DNA from: Bactericera cockerelli
Taxonomy: Eukaryota > Arthropoda > Insecta > Hemiptera > Triozidae
Assembly: GCA_024516035.1 (NCBI GenBank)
Contig: CM044958.1
Span: forward strand, 42,389,743 to 42,453,742
DNA: 64,000 nt
Direction of reading: 5' to 3'
Shown here: positions 1-56,751 of the stretch, piece after piece
How positions within the stretch are numbered: position 1 is the first letter of the stretch
Layout: every line of letters begins with the position of its first letter
Program-made: the position numbers and the translations under genes
Notes under the pieces: model-generated
Told to the model about the DNA's origin: nothing
The model's input: only the letters and a program-made list of their open reading frames with translations
The model's database searches: none

Positions 1-1832
1 ACATTACTAACATGAAATTATATTTTTTTATATTTATATAGATATTTATAAGTAGGTAAAGACAATTTTTCCTCTATGATACAAATTCACTTTATCTATA
101 CAAATTTTGCATAGATTTACTCATTCATAACTGTGCAATTTTTATACACTTTTTATACTTAGTAACATGAAAATAATGTTGCTTTTCCTGCTTTAGTGCC
201 AGGTGGTCGAAGCAAAACTTTTACCATTAAATATTAACTTTTCTGGCTTAAAGCAAAATGAACATAAACTTTAAAATTAAAAAAGCAAATTTGGACACCA
301 TATTATTGAATATTAACTCTATTTTAAAGCACATAGTCAATTATGAAAAAGGGGGGAAAATGCTGTTTAAATAAATGAATTTTAAGGTTCAGTGTTGTGC
401 ATCATAGACTTTTTCGTATTAAGACAAGAGTAAACCAGATCTGGTGGTACCTACGATAAGAAGCAACATAACATAAATCCCCCAAAACTGAATAATAATT
501 TGTATTTTATAGGCCAGACCTAAATCTCTTAAAAATAAATTTTGTAATAAAAAAATACAATTTTAATACCTTTTCACAAGTAGTTCAATGAACGATGAAA
601 AAGGTAGTATGTATAAAATGCAACAATGATTTAACAACAAACAGAACTTCAACTTTCAAGATAAAAAAATACTGAAAAACCTACATTGATTTATGGAAGA
701 AAATAGAAGTACGATACAAAGACGTGACAAAAAAGCACAGTTTATGTTTGAATTGGAGAGAAACCGTTGGCAACCATAAGCTAGTCCTAAGAAGAGAAAC
801 TTGAGAGTATTTTATATGGTAAATATGTTTTATTTCTTTGGAGATTAATTGTTATTGAAATTGCAATATTTTTAATCGATCTGCCAACCTTAATTTTGGA
901 ATTTCAAACACTATGTACAAAGAGATAATATCCTGTAACATCAACTTTCTCTCTTATTCAAAGGAGTAAAAGGGACTACAGAAAAAAACGGTTTCAATAG
1001 TCAAAATTCAACATGAAATTGCACAAAATTTTAAAACTAAAATTAATAAAACATGCCCATATAGATTTATGAATTTAATTGATAAAATATGTCAACTATA
1101 ACTATATTCAGAATTGAATTTTATAAGGTCACTTGGTCTATTATTCACTCGAAAAAAAATATTCCCCTACAAAATCCTTGAATATTTTATTTAAATTATT
1201 ATAAAGCCATTATCAAAAAAGTAATTTGCTAACTATTTGACTTATAAAATAAAAACAAAGTTTTCATCATTATATTAGCCTACTGAACAACAATATATGA
1301 TATTTTGGAAAATAAACTAAACTGTTTTCGCGAACGTGAAAAGTACGTTTATAGTCTTAAGGTGATTTTACCATAAGGTGATTTCACCATGAAACATGGT
1401 GAAGTAGGCTAATAAAGATAAAATATATGCAAATACAACGGTACTTCTACAATAACAAAGATGTGTACATAAGTAATTCAGTCATACTGAGGATTTTCTT
1501 TTTTTTTTCATTATTCAAATGAACAGAAATAAAAGACTTGTATTTGAAAAATTCCTCATGGAAATACACTTATGAGCAAAGATACCTAATTTAGGGAAGA
1601 AAAAAAAACAACTTTGTATTTACACAAAACAAAGTAAAGAAAAGAATTTAATACTACTGGTAATTCATGGCAAGCGATCTAGGACAAATCACAAGTACGA
1701 AGATGAAAATTCATACTTGGAAAAATCTTGGTATTGTTTACCGAGTGGAAGAAGTTCCAAGAACTGTGTTATCAGGAAACTCATCTAATTTGGTGTTTTG
1801 TCATCTACTGAGTACATTTTGTTTGGGTTATG
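1..1832. other. AT-rich sequence without recognised features
   Basis: No gene, tandem repeat or transposon end is visible here. It lies downstream of slik on that gene's strand. It may include the true slik 3'UTR end and polyadenylation site, or be plain intergenic DNA. Confidence 0.5.
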
Positions 1833-1840
1833 GCCTAACA

Positions 1841-2156
1841 CAAGGCTGCCCAACCGATTTTACAGGCGGGCCAAAAATTGTATTCCATGTCAACTGGCGG
1901 GCCACCTGATAAAATTTAAATAAATTACAAGGTACCTACCTAACTACTAAATTTTGACCAAAAAAATCTAGCTAGAGGAATCGACTGTTTCTTTGCATAA
2001 ATTCATGATTATCTGATACTTGTTTTTTTAAACTGGAATAACATTTTTGTCAAAAGATGCGATTCATTTTTTTGACTTGAATCACCTGCGGCGGGCCACT
2101 CCAAATGCGCTAGCGGGCCACTTTGTGGCCCGCGGGCCTGCGGTTGGGCAGCCTTG
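1841..2156. mobile_element. hAT-type MITE with 8-bp target duplication
   Basis: A 316-bp element with 16-bp perfect terminal inverted repeats CAAGGCTGCCCAACCG / CGGTTGGGCAGCCTTG. It is flanked by the exact 8-bp direct repeat GCCTAACA at 1833-1840 and 2157-2164. An 8-bp duplication and CA..TG-type ends are the mark of hAT transposons. The inside has no transposase and carries several GCGGGCCA motifs. Confidence 0.88.
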
Positions 2157-2570
2157 GCCTAACACCTTTAGAAATAAGCTATGACAACCACAACTAGCTT
2201 GGTTAATTTGATGAATTTCCTTGGTAGCCTCAGGTGATAAGTTTGGTTTGGGTTGATTGATCTATGTATGAATTGAAATATTTTAATTTCTAGGAAGTTT
2301 GAATTGGACACAGACAACTTTCAATAGCCTACTCGAGAAGGTTGAATCAGTTCTAGCCAGCTTTTCCCAAGAATATGTTACAGCTTCAGAGTAAATTCGC
2401 GGAAGCAACGGAGCCCTAGACCTTAGGGTTGCCCCGGTACCACGCAGAATAATCTAACCATGTTATTAAAAAATGTAAGCAGCCTCAATAGAGTACCAAA
2501 AATCGCCTATAAAAAGGTGTAGGGACTAGGAGGGTCTAGGTCCAGGGTCCTCGTTGTGGCCGTCTCATAA

Positions 2571-2714
2571 GGTCCGAATTAATGAACGACGCTCAACCAG
2601 AGACTGTTCTTACACTGTTATTAGTGTTATTACCATGGTAACAACCAATCACATAACTGAAATCGAATATTGTAGTAACAGTGTCCACCACAGCAGCGTT
2701 CATTAATTCGGGCC
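2571..2714. mobile_element. Short palindromic MITE-like element
   Basis: 144 bp bounded by inverted copies of GGTCCGAATTAATGAACG and CGTTCATTAATTCGGGCC. The centre holds another palindrome (GTTATTACCATGGTAACAAC). A single half-copy of the end (GTTCATTAATTCTGACCC) recurs near 4481. No target duplication is obvious. Confidence 0.55.
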
Positions 2715-3958
2715 CAAGTATTGTCTATGGAATTTTACCTAGACTCAGACAGTTTTCTCTAACAAGTTAAAATAGTCTCAGGCATTGGGGTTATCACTCG
2801 GCAGCAAGAAGCAACAGATGGTGGAGTTATCACTGGCACACGAGAGACTTCCTGGTGGAGTTATCACTCGGCAGACACAGAGGAGAGATGCTCTGTGGAG
2901 TTTCACTCGGCAGAACAGAGAAGACTGCTTGGTGGAGTTATCACTCGGCAGACAACAGAGGAGAGACTGCTCCTGGTGGAGTTATCACTCGGCAGACACA
3001 GAGGAGAGACTGCTCCTGGTGGAGTTATCACTCGGCAGACACAGAGGAGAGACTGCTCCTGGTGGAGTTATCACTCGGCAGACACAGAGGAGAGACTGCT
3101 CCTGGTGGAGTTATCACTCGGCAGACACAGAGGAGAGACTGCTCCTGGTGGAGTTATCACTCGGCAGACACAGAGGAGAGACTGCTCCTGGTGGAGTTAT
3201 CACTCGGCAGAACAGAGGAGAGACTGCTCCTGGTGGAGTTATCACTCGGCAGACACAGAGGAGAGACTGCTCCTGGTGGAGTTATCACTCGGCAGACACA
3301 GAGGAGAGACTGCTCCTGGTGGAGTTATCACTCGGCAGACACAGAGGAGAGACTGCTCCTGGTGGAGTTATCACTCAGCAGACACAGAGGAGAGACTGCT
3401 CCTGGTGGAGTTATCACTCGGCAGACACAGAGGAGACTGCTCCTGGTGGAGTTATCACTCGGCAGACACAGAGGAGACTGCTCCTGGTGGAGTTATCACT
3501 CGGCAGACACAGAGGAGACTGCTCCTGGTGGAGTTATCACTCGGCAGACACAGAGGAGAGACTGCTCCTGGTGGAGTTATCACTCGGCAGAACAGAGGAG
3601 AGACTGCTCTGGTGGAGTTATCACTCGGCAGACACAGAGGGAGACTGCTCCTGGTGGAGTTATCACTCGGCAGACACAGAGGAGAGACTGCTCCTGGTGG
3701 AGTTATCACTCGGCAGACACAGAGGAGACTGCTCCTGGTGGAGTTATCACTCGGCAGACACAGAGGAGAGACTGCTCCTGGTGGAGTTATCACTCGGCAG
3801 ACACAGAGGAGAGACTGCTCCTGGTGGAGTTATCACTCGGCAGACACAGAGGAGACTGCTCCTGGTGGAGTTATCACTCGGCAGACACAGAGGAGAGACT
3901 GCTCCTGGTGGAGTTATCACTCGGCAGACACAGAGGAGGACTGCTCCTGGTGGAGTTA

Positions 3959-47295
<43,337 letters not shown>

Positions 47296-47529
47296 TTTAC
47301 TAGAAAATTGGTTGAGACACTGAATGCAAAATCTATTTTTACTGACAACTGCTTGAGCTGCTTACATTCTGGTTGTTGTTGAACCTTGGTAACAACAAAT
47401 TATACATCTGAAATAGTAAATAAAATTTAGGTCACAAAATGATCAATATGAAATAAATTTATAATGGCACTGCTTTTACCAGGGACCTAGTGTCTTGTGT
47501 AGCTATTACTGATGTTCCATACATTTTTC

Positions 47530-47687
47530 TTAACACTTAGACGACCGGGTGTACCACCGGTGGTACACGCACGTTGTACGGAATGGACCAGGTGTACCAC
47601 CGGTGGTACACAATGTCGGAGAGCCATATTATCGCCGGTCCCACAAGAGAATTCACGAAAAAACCATGCCGGTCGTCTAAGTGTTAA
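47530..47687. mobile_element. piggyBac-type MITE (TTAA ends)
   Basis: TTAACACTTAGACGACCGG / CCGGTCGTCTAAGTGTTAA with a nearly palindromic inside (GTGTACCACCGGTGGTACAC twice). It lies 235 bp upstream of the slik start codon, in the region expected to hold the promoter or 5'UTR. Confidence 0.85.
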
Positions 47688-48607
47688 ACTTCATGGACCT
47701 ATCACAAAATGACCAGTGAAATCAACATAGTGGATCAACAGGTAATAAACATTATTCTGAAAGTAGAGAGTAAACAATGAAAAAAGTGCTCACTTCCCTC
47801 TATAATTATGAGTAAATAATACTAATATTATTACTGATCACTGAGCAGTTATTATAAGAAGAGCACTTGTAAACTGAACAGCTCAATAACAATATGCCAT
47901 TACCTGTTAATCAATGAATCTGAAATGAATGGCAAAAAGGATTACGTACTTGTGTGTGTGACTCCATTGCTAAAGTACATTAATGTGCTACACCCTATCT
48001 ACAACTATGAAATCTAATAATAAGTCAAGTACTTCATATCCACAATAAGGAGTGCTAGACAAACATGCATATTATTATCTAATTTATCTCGAACTCTGAT
48101 ATTTTACACTGTTTTCTGCTCTGAGAGTCTATTATACCTAGTTCATTTCAAGGTTGTCCAATCAGTACTACCTAGTAATTCACTACAGGTATGAAGGAGG
48201 GGCACTTAATGTGACAGAGTTATCATGTTATTGAACTTAAAAAGGCTATTTTGAGGGGGGGGGTTGATTCCTTTTAGAGTAGTTTTATTTTTTGCATTTT
48301 TTAATGTCTCAAATGACCCCTTCTCATGGTGATGATGTCATGGATAATCATAATGCTATGAGGATAGGGATTGCATGCACATTAAATTTAAACAGTTTTT
48401 GTTTTAAATTTTCATGAGAATCCTCAATTGCATAATGCAGGTGAGTAAAATGTGAGTAAGAATGTTGAGTGGATGAGATTAGATTTTTACTATGCAAAAA
48501 ATAGAATGTGTGTGGGTATCTAAACATTTCTTTTTTTTAATTAAAGATGAGTATTTCACAGCCTTTTTTTTTTATTTTGTAGCCATGACACAGCAGCTAC
48601 TACAGAT

Positions 48608-49400
48608 ACTTTTGGTCTATGTGTCTTCATATAGTCTAAGGCACCCCTTTTAACTTTTAAATGTTAAAAGATAGAAGTTAAAAGCTGAAACATAGAATAC
48701 AATCCTCAACTGCATCAATGTGTTTTCAGGGGTACCCAAAATGTGAGTTTGGTGTATTCATGGGTGGCAAGGCAGACCAACTTTCAAATCTTAAATAGAA
48801 TGACCCACTTTTTGATTGATAATTGATTAACATCTTTGTAAAAAAGTACTTTGGTGAAATTAAAACATTTTTATCTTTTACCAAAAGGAAATGACGATTT
48901 CTTAAAGACAAAATTTTAAATGTCAGCTCTATTTTATTGGAACGGTAAGTGATAAAGTTGTTTTTTTTTATCTGAAATAGTGGTGTATCATATAATACCA
49001 TTACCAGTAAATAATAATAAGGTTACGATGCACTTGAATTAGAACCAACTGCCCCTGGCAATGATCAGAGGTAGAATTCTATCTCGATGAAATCTCATTT
49101 ACTATTATTATTTAATGGTGATTTCAACTTTTGGAAGCCACCCTTTTGATTTCACCAAAGTACTTCTTAAAATAGGGTTGATCAATAGAATAAATTAAAA
49201 AGTGGGTCATTCCATTTAAGATTTAAGTTGGTCAGCCCCCCACCTTCCATGGGCACCAAAAAGCACATTTTGTATACCCCTGAAAATGCATTGATTTAGT
49301 TCAGGTCTGTATGCAAAAATTTAGCTTTTCATCTTTTACTGTTAAAAAATCACAAGAGGTGCCTCAGGCTTTATGGACACACTGTATGTTGGCTTGTCCA
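48608..49400. mobile_element. Inverted-repeat element, about 790 bp
   Basis: Arms of about 260 bp in inverted orientation share AAGGCACC, TTTTCAGGGGTA, GAATGACCCACTTTTT and AAGTACTTTGGTGAAAT. The outer ends resemble ACAGTGTGTCCATAAAG. The arms have diverged visibly. Confidence 0.65.
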
Positions 49401-51621
49401 ATAAAATAAAATTACATATATATTAAAATGAAAAATAAAATTTCATGACTAAGTTCATTTTATTTTTTTCATCTGACATCTTTATTCAGCTACCTACCTC
49501 TAATTAGATAATTGACAGTTAAGAATGCAGCCAAATAAAAGAACTAACTAACTACTGTACTATTGATCTTTTTAAGATTTTTATGCCTTGACTATGGGAT
49601 TTTAGTAGAAAAATCTCAAATACTGAATTTCTATGTGTTACATAGGTGAAATTGTTCAGTTTCAACTTTTGCCAGGACATCTCTAGTCTTTCTGAATAGG
49701 CTCCTGTGTTGTAATCTAGGATTTAAATTTACAGTAATCTAGGATTTGAACTTAATAAACAGCAGCAGAGTGTCCCCCACTAAAATAGATAAATGTCTAG
49801 TTTTGATAGCAAACTTAATACTGCAATTTATATTCAAAAGAGCTACTTAAATTTAACCTTCTCATGTTTTAAGGAAATTGATTGAGCTGCACAAGTTGTA
49901 CAAAAAGTCTCAATATTCTATTTAGTTCAGTTTTAAGGCTCCTCAGAACCTTGATTGTCAATATCTTCTAAATGGCAACTTGAATGAAAAAACTTCTCAG
50001 AGTTGAACCACCTATGCACATGGTCAACTCTGAGAACTTTTTTTTAATATCCATTTCTATTTAGAATAATTACCATTAAATATTTTGTGAAACCAAGACA
50101 ATATAGAAAAATTGGAGACTAAGGTGTGTTAAAATAATTAATTTTACGCAGCTGAACATTTAAAACTCAGAGTTGAAAAATTGAGAGACAATTCTGACTG
50201 CTAGGATTCTATTGTGCTACACAGCGATAGTGACTATTAGAAGGTTAAATATACCTCATCTTAGACAAAAATTGTAGTATTGAGCTTGCTGTCTAAACTT
50301 TAGGTATCTTAAAATGTTATTCCTTACAGTATGCTTGGTTTAAAAAAGGATCGTTGCATGCTGGATCTGTCTCGGAGATATCAAAACAAGTGAGTAAAAC
50401 CTACGGGATTTCTTAAATGTCTGAATCTTTCTTAAAATTGTTGTCAAATTGATTGAATTAATTTAAGATATTAATCATTTCAGACTTTAGTGCCTCAGAA
50501 AGAGCTTGGTTTAAAAATAACTTTATTGTATCAATGAGTCATCATTCAGATTGTCAAGGTAGGTAGGTATGTCTCCTAGGAATTAAGTAGTATGAAGTTA
50601 CATCTGCCTTCCAGGACTCTTGCTTGGAATTATCAAAAATTTATTATTATTTATATGTGATAGATTAAAAGCTGGTCTTACATTTCATGATGATCAATGG
50701 AATGCCAATGTTTTGATTACCCTTCCTAGTTTGTTATTTATCACCAAGGATTGAGTGATAAGGAAAAGGTATGAACACAACAGAAGGAACCTATAATGTA
50801 AGACAGCTAACTGGCACAAATAGGGGTACTACGTAAATTGATTTCACATTTATTCTTTGATTAAACATAGCCTCACCTTCTCAAATCAAGAAAAATGCCT
50901 AAGGCTATATGTCCATCCAAAGAAAGTTGATATGATGGTAGTATCACTGGGAATTAGAAACTAATTTTGGAAAGTTTTGATTGCTCAATAAATTATCACA
51001 TTCCGTTCATAGCACTGCAAAAAATTAAGGGTGTTATTTGAGGAAATGGAAAACTTATGTATTTATAACACCTGTAAGATGTTAACCTTCATGAATCTTC
51101 AGAATTATTTTGTATTATCTAGAATCATAAAGATACGAAACCATAAAATAAACCCACCATCTTCTTTCTGTAAATACCACGCCTGAAGTGACGTAATTAG
51201 ACGCAAATAATATATTTTTTATAAAGCTTCACTTCTAAGATTTTACTTTACAATAAAAAGAAAACTTTTCTCTATAATTACGAAATTTTAAATTAAATCT
51301 AATAAATATTTTTCGATGAAAAAATTAATTAGATATGAAAAACTCAACAGTCAAGTCGACTCAACACTTGTAATCAACGAAACATAATGCAACGAGGTTT
51401 GGTATAGTTTTCTTTTTAGATCACAGATTTTTATAATGAAATTGATAAACAACAGATTTATACAATCAGCGCTGTGATTCTAAAAACTGTTATGTAGAGA
51501 TCTTTCACAGGATCCTGCTGAGTGTAACATTTTGTCTCGGAACGTTTATGCTCTTCGCAGAACTGAAGACTCAGTAACAGAAATAAACTGAAGAGACTGA
51601 AAAGTTATTAAACAGACAAGG

Positions 51622-51823
51622 AAAAACGCTTGCATACGAGTCTGCAACCATTGGGACATTTTCATGTTTGTTTTTTTTTCGTTACATAATTTCGTTACAT
51701 AATTTCGTCACATAATTTCGTTACATAATTTCGTCACATAATTTCGTTACATAATTTCGTTACTTAATTTCGTTACATAATTTTGGTTATGTGCCAGAGC
51801 AAAGACATGAAAATGTCAAAAAT
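51622..51823. mobile_element. Second copy of the GACATTTTCATG element
   Basis: Same left end (CGCTTGCATACGAGTCTGCA) and right end (CAGAGCAAAGACATGAAAAT) as 13747-14035. The centre is about eight copies of the 13-bp CGTTACATAATTT unit. Confidence 0.7.
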
Positions 51824-52208
51824 ATGGTGAGAGATAAATTTAATATTTAATACTGCCGTATCTATTCATAAAGGAAGCAATATAATTGGTCGTGAGAAAA
51901 AGCAAGAAGTAGAAGCGAAAAGTCTGAATGAAAAGGTAGAAGAAAAAGAAATTGCTCGTTCTTGTTAAGTTAGAGAAGCTAGACATGTACCATTTACTTC
52001 CAAAGAAAGAAACGCTCTTGCTTTTGCTATCAAGGAAAAGCAATTGCTCTCAGAACTTTATGAATACTAACTGAAGCAATTCCTTCGAATTTCGCAAGGA
52101 AAAGATTTAGCTTCTTTTGTTTATGTAATTTTGGATACCTGTACCGTTTGGGCTGTAGATAAGCCAGTTTAAAACTCACAGTTGGTCAAATTGAACGAAC
52201 TCTGGTCG

Positions 52209-52430
52209 AGAACTGAAGCACCCTTCAGTTCTGGAGAACTTTCTTAATTTGATAATTTTGGCCCTAATCCACAGATTAGGGCCAAAATTATCGAACTACG
52301 CATATCTGTGGTTGTAACTCTTCTTTGGATAAAACAGCTGACTTTGCCGTGAGTTTTTAAAAACTTCAACGATTTAACGATGAATTTCTCTTTGGCGGTT
52401 TGTTGACGATTAGGGTTTAAAAAACCCTAA
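52209..52430. repeat. Cluster of three hairpins
   Basis: AGAACTGAAG..CTTCAGTTCT (52209-52232); GATAATTTTGGCCCTAATC with its complement around a 4-base loop (52251-52292); and GATTAGGGTTT..AAACCCTAATC (about 52407-52431). All are perfect or nearly so, and the second and third share the stem core TTAGGG/CCCTAA. Confidence 0.8.
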
Positions 52431-52507
52431 TCATCAAGAAAACCCATGAGAAAAAACAATACTTTCTATGTATACCTTTATTAGAAAGTAAAAAATCAAA
52501 TTACAGA

Positions 52508-52665
52508 ACTCTTAAGGGGAAGGTAACCACCAGGTGACGTTATTTCTAAAATCATTTTCTACAACCGAACTCTCACTCAGTCTTACTATGTAGTCACAAA
52601 CTCAAATTATTGAGAAAAATCCAGGCATTGGGTGGGATCCAATCTATAGATCACGGATCCACGTT
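52508..52665 (-). mobile_element. SINE, family C (diverged fragment)
   Basis: Reverse copy with the body block (GGTAACCACCAGGTGACGTT, ACTATGTAGTCACAAACTCA); the head is partly destroyed. Confidence 0.55.
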
Positions 52666-53169
52666 ATATAAATTGTTTGTTTAGTTACATTAGAAGTTAA
52701 GCGCCGTCATGTATCCACAAAGAAAAATAAAAATCACTGTCAAAAGCACAAAGATTAGAAAAAAAAACTTGAAAATTAGGGTATGAAAAAAAAAATAGGG
52801 TATCAACATACGATTTTCGATGTTTGGCCAACCACGCTCTTACCAACGCAACATTAGCACAACATAATTATAATGTATGTCAGAAACTGCACAGTTTCCG
52901 ACAGTTCACCAACATTTTCCCGACGTCATTTTTCAAAGGTTAGACAATCACGCTTTTCTAACGTTGGCAGACATGTTAGTGAGTTTTCGTATTTTTTTTT
53001 ACGGAATTCTAACTCATTGAGGGAATGTGCGCATATGCAGAAACGAGAATTCGTCAGATAGGTCAAAGAGTTCAATTCAAATCAATTACCGTAACACGTA
53101 TCTCTGAACTGCGCAAAGACCCTATTGATTTTATGTTATCCGATGGTTGGCTTTCTTGTTTTTCACTGA

Positions 53170-53313
53170 CAACCCAGCCGGGACATGACAAGTTATCCTC
53201 CCATTTGGGATTTTTACCACACAATAATATGTCTTGGGCTTACTGCTGGAATAATGGGACTTTAATTGTCCTATTCGGACAGTATAAATAAGTCGATATT
53301 ATTATTATTATAG
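53170..53313 (+). mobile_element. SINE, family A (5' truncated)
   Basis: Begins AACCCAGCCGGGACATGAC and continues to AGTATAAATAAGTCGATATT with a TTA tail. It lies in the sli-slik intergenic region. Confidence 0.75.
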
Positions 53314-53803
53314 CGACGTCATTTTTCGGCGATCGATCGGTCGGTCAATCGCACTTTTAGCAACGTTTGCAGGTTGGCACAACAAAAATGCTCTCCAACG
53401 GTTTGCCAATAATGTTGCCCCGAGGTTTTCGAAAAACATAAACTCTGGAAACTGATTTGTTTTTAAGCTAACCGGACGCAATGAGGGAGCGAAGCGTCTA
53501 TAGACTCTAGACGATTTGGCTTTCGTTTGTCTGTCTCTTCCGCGATAACTCCCGATCAGATACTTCAAGATTATTGAAATTTTACTAGAATTCCTAGAAT
53601 TTTACCTATTGTTTCTGGGCCGAATTGGGTCACTCGAGAGTCCGTTTATAGGTGAAAATTAAAAGTGATTTTATATAAAGCAAAAGGCTCTTGAAATCAA
53701 TGATTCGATAAGAGAATCTGTGTGACGTTTAGAGTTCACAGAACTACTAGTTTTACTATTTTGTAGCATGCACACTTTCTATTAACCTTCCAATAGATAT
53801 AGG

Positions 53804-54200
53804 TATACAGGGTGTTTCAGAAAAGTGTGCATTGATTTTAACCACGTATTTTATGTACCATTTTAGGGGGGGTCAACTCTATAACAAAATGGGCGAAAGT
53901 GCTTCAAAAGGTTCTTTCAGTTAACCCCCTGTGGCCGTCCCTGAAAGTGCAATGACCTCAATTCTCACATCAAAATAACGGCGTTATCTTGTATTGGGAG
54001 TCAATTTTTTTCCGCGTTTCAATAACTCTAACAGGTAAGGCGTAATTCAAAATCTAAGATTTTTTTAAAGAACCTTTAGAGATGTGTATCTCCCTTATGA
54101 AGCACTTTCGCCCATTTTGTTATAGAGTTGACCCCCCCTAAAATGGTACATAAAATACGTGGTTAAAATGAATGCACACTTTTCTGAAACACCCTGTATA
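53804..54200. mobile_element. 397-bp foldback element, TATACAGGGTG ends
   Basis: Arms of about 110 bp are almost perfectly complementary (ACAGGGTGTTTCAGAAAAGT, ACCACGTATTTTATGTACCA, AAAATGGGCGAAAGTGCTTC), separated by about 170 bp. High arm identity points to recent activity. TA at both ends suggests Tc1/mariner-type insertion. Confidence 0.82.
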
Positions 54201-54715
54201 AATGGAAAAAGTATCGATTTCAGTCGAACTTTTTGTGAGATGTTCATAACAGTTTTTTTTTCAGCTTTCATGTCTAGATACAATGTGAACCATTCATAAG
54301 GAAGTATTGTATCTAGATATGATTGGCAGTGTATTTTTAAACTGTTTTATTTATTTTGGTAGAATTGTCCTGCAGGCACTCTTCTACCAAACACCATATT
54401 TGTTATTTTCTATCAATTCTATGACCTACAAGGTATAGAAAGTATTGTTTTTACTTATGAAAACATATTCTAATTGTTTGGTTTTCTCATAATCCTTTTC
54501 ATTCGTTATAGCTGTACCTACAGCCTACGTATGGAAATACGCGAAGCCGAGTCCACGTGTAAGGGAAGATCACGGTGCTATGCCATGATGCAATAAAACT
54601 TTTGTGGTTTTTCATGGAATCACGTTGGTCCTTGGAAAATATCGCGGTTTTGCGCCATATCATGAGATTTATCCTCGGGATTTTACTAATTCTAGGGGTA
54701 CTTCTCACTAAACTT

Positions 54716-54886
54716 CTAACACATAGACGACCCGCATGTTTTTAGTGAATTCTCCCGTGGGACCGGTGATGTTTAGGCTATTCACAGGCGTAGTACATGC
54801 GTGTACCACCGGTGGTACACCCGGTCCATTCCGTACAGACACGCGTATGATACCGGTGGTACACCCGGTCGTCTAAGTGTTTCAAA
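54716..54886. mobile_element. piggyBac-type MITE, inverted worn copy
   Basis: Same family as 47530-47687 in the opposite direction: ACACATAGACGACC on the left, GGTCGTCTAAGTGTTT on the right, GTACCACCGGTGGTAC inside. The flanking TTAA has decayed (CTAA / TTTC). Confidence 0.78.
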
Positions 54887-55944
54887 TACCTACTTCATGA
54901 TAGTGTCTTTCTTCTGAAATATATTAAACATGAAATGAAAACACCCGGACACACAGGGAATATAATCTATTTTATACATAATGTTTTTTTTATTTAACAG
55001 GTTATAAAAAGTTAAACACGGTTTCTCATGAGAAATAATTACTTTTATAGAGTAATTAAAAGTATTAATAATTAATTTGTAGAATTAATCTTTTTTATTA
55101 CTATATATTATGTTCTATCTTATTTTGAGTTGGTTTACCTTTTTTCGAGTCTACCTAATATAATGAAATGCTTTTGTTCGTCGTTACACACGTTGAAGAA
55201 TCTCATCTCAAAAAAAGTTTTTTATTTATTTATGCAAAACCAATGACAGAACTGCTTTGGTCCTATTAAAGTGAAAATACATCTTGGTAATTTAAATGTA
55301 ACATTCATATCTCATCTCTATGTACTTACTAACTGTAAATAGATAAAGATCGCTAAATAATTATGTACTTTTTTATAACGGATATCTATTTGAAAACAAA
55401 AATGGTTGAAGTATGTACAGTTCATTTTAAAAATAGATAGGAATAATAGGATGTAGGACTATTGGGCGAATAAAAAAACTCCCTTTAGTACATATCATTA
55501 TACATCAATAAGAAAATAATCAAAGGTAATTTTAATTTGAAATGTTAAATATTATATGGTAAAATAACTCTAAAGGGTGAACAAAAAAGAAAACCATTCT
55601 TCAAGAAGAGGCAATTAATTCATTTGGGCGGCGATGAAGAGTTAAAGAACGATGTTTGCAGAAATAGATCAGAGTGAACGAATACTATGCAAAGTATAAG
55701 AAATATAAAACACCAATGGACTTGATAAAATTCAGGAGGAGAGTCGAAAATGAATTTTAAAATATTAGAACTCAGGAGCAACTTGAAAGTTTAGAGACGT
55801 TTCAAAGCATGACATCTGAACATATACATTAGGTACCTATTCAAATATCTTCCGATGACTATCATCTATCATATAGAGAACATAATTATGTATACATGGT
55901 TGTATCATAAAATTCATAAAATACTTTGGATATCATCAGATATA

Positions 55945-56751
55945 CAGGTTGTAACAAAAATACATGTCAATAGAGTTTAATTTAGGGGGGGTTCATTCTT
56001 TAACGAAAATAGAAATTCGCCACCTTTCCTTCAGAACATGTTCAATAATAAAAATAAAAAAATTGAACCAAAGTTCAATAAAAATTTGGTTTTGAATGTA
56101 TTTTCTGATTTGGACGAAATTTTCACCACAGACTTTTGTCATTAGGCTACTCATTTCATGTGATTACAGAACGGCAAGAAAAACCAGGCGCGTTGTTATG
56201 AGGGGTGTCTTGTGTCATAGGGTCAAAGTTTTTGGATTTCGATGGTGGTAATGAAAATTTGATTTTTTATTCCCAAAAATTAAACATTTTTGGTTGAAAA
56301 ACTCTTTGGCAAAAAATTATGTTCGTGTTGCTTCTCATCATCGTTTCCGGGCCCAATTAATTACATCTCAATATTGAATAAAAATTATTTTAATTACTTT
56401 GGTTAGTTGTACAGAAAAAATATTCAGAATTTTTTAACCTTCAATCAGCAGTCTTTTTGCGTATGAAATCAGAATTTTTATATCATTAAAATTCAAAAAG
56501 TATTGTGACTTTAAAAACTAGACACCCCCTTATCTACAACCTTGTTATTTTTGACGGTCTCAAAATGCATCAAATGCGCAATTAAATGTCACTAGGCAGT
56601 GTCGAAAATTTCGTTAAATCAAAAGTATCACACAGAAAATACGTTTAAAGAACAATTTTTGGAAGATAAATGTTCATTTTTGTTAGAGAATGGTTTCTTG
56701 TTAGAGAAATGTGTGGTTTCAGTATTGACATGTATTTTTTGTTACAACCTA
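55945..56751. mobile_element. About 807-bp TIR element
   Basis: AGGTTGTAACAAAAATACAT then GTCAATA on the left; TATTGACATGTATTTTTTGT then TACAACCT on the right. The inside is AT-rich with no transposase. Confidence 0.65.

Noticed and set aside
48726..49001. 91-codon minus-strand frame
   Set aside because: Falls inside an inverted-repeat element and has no recognisable domain.
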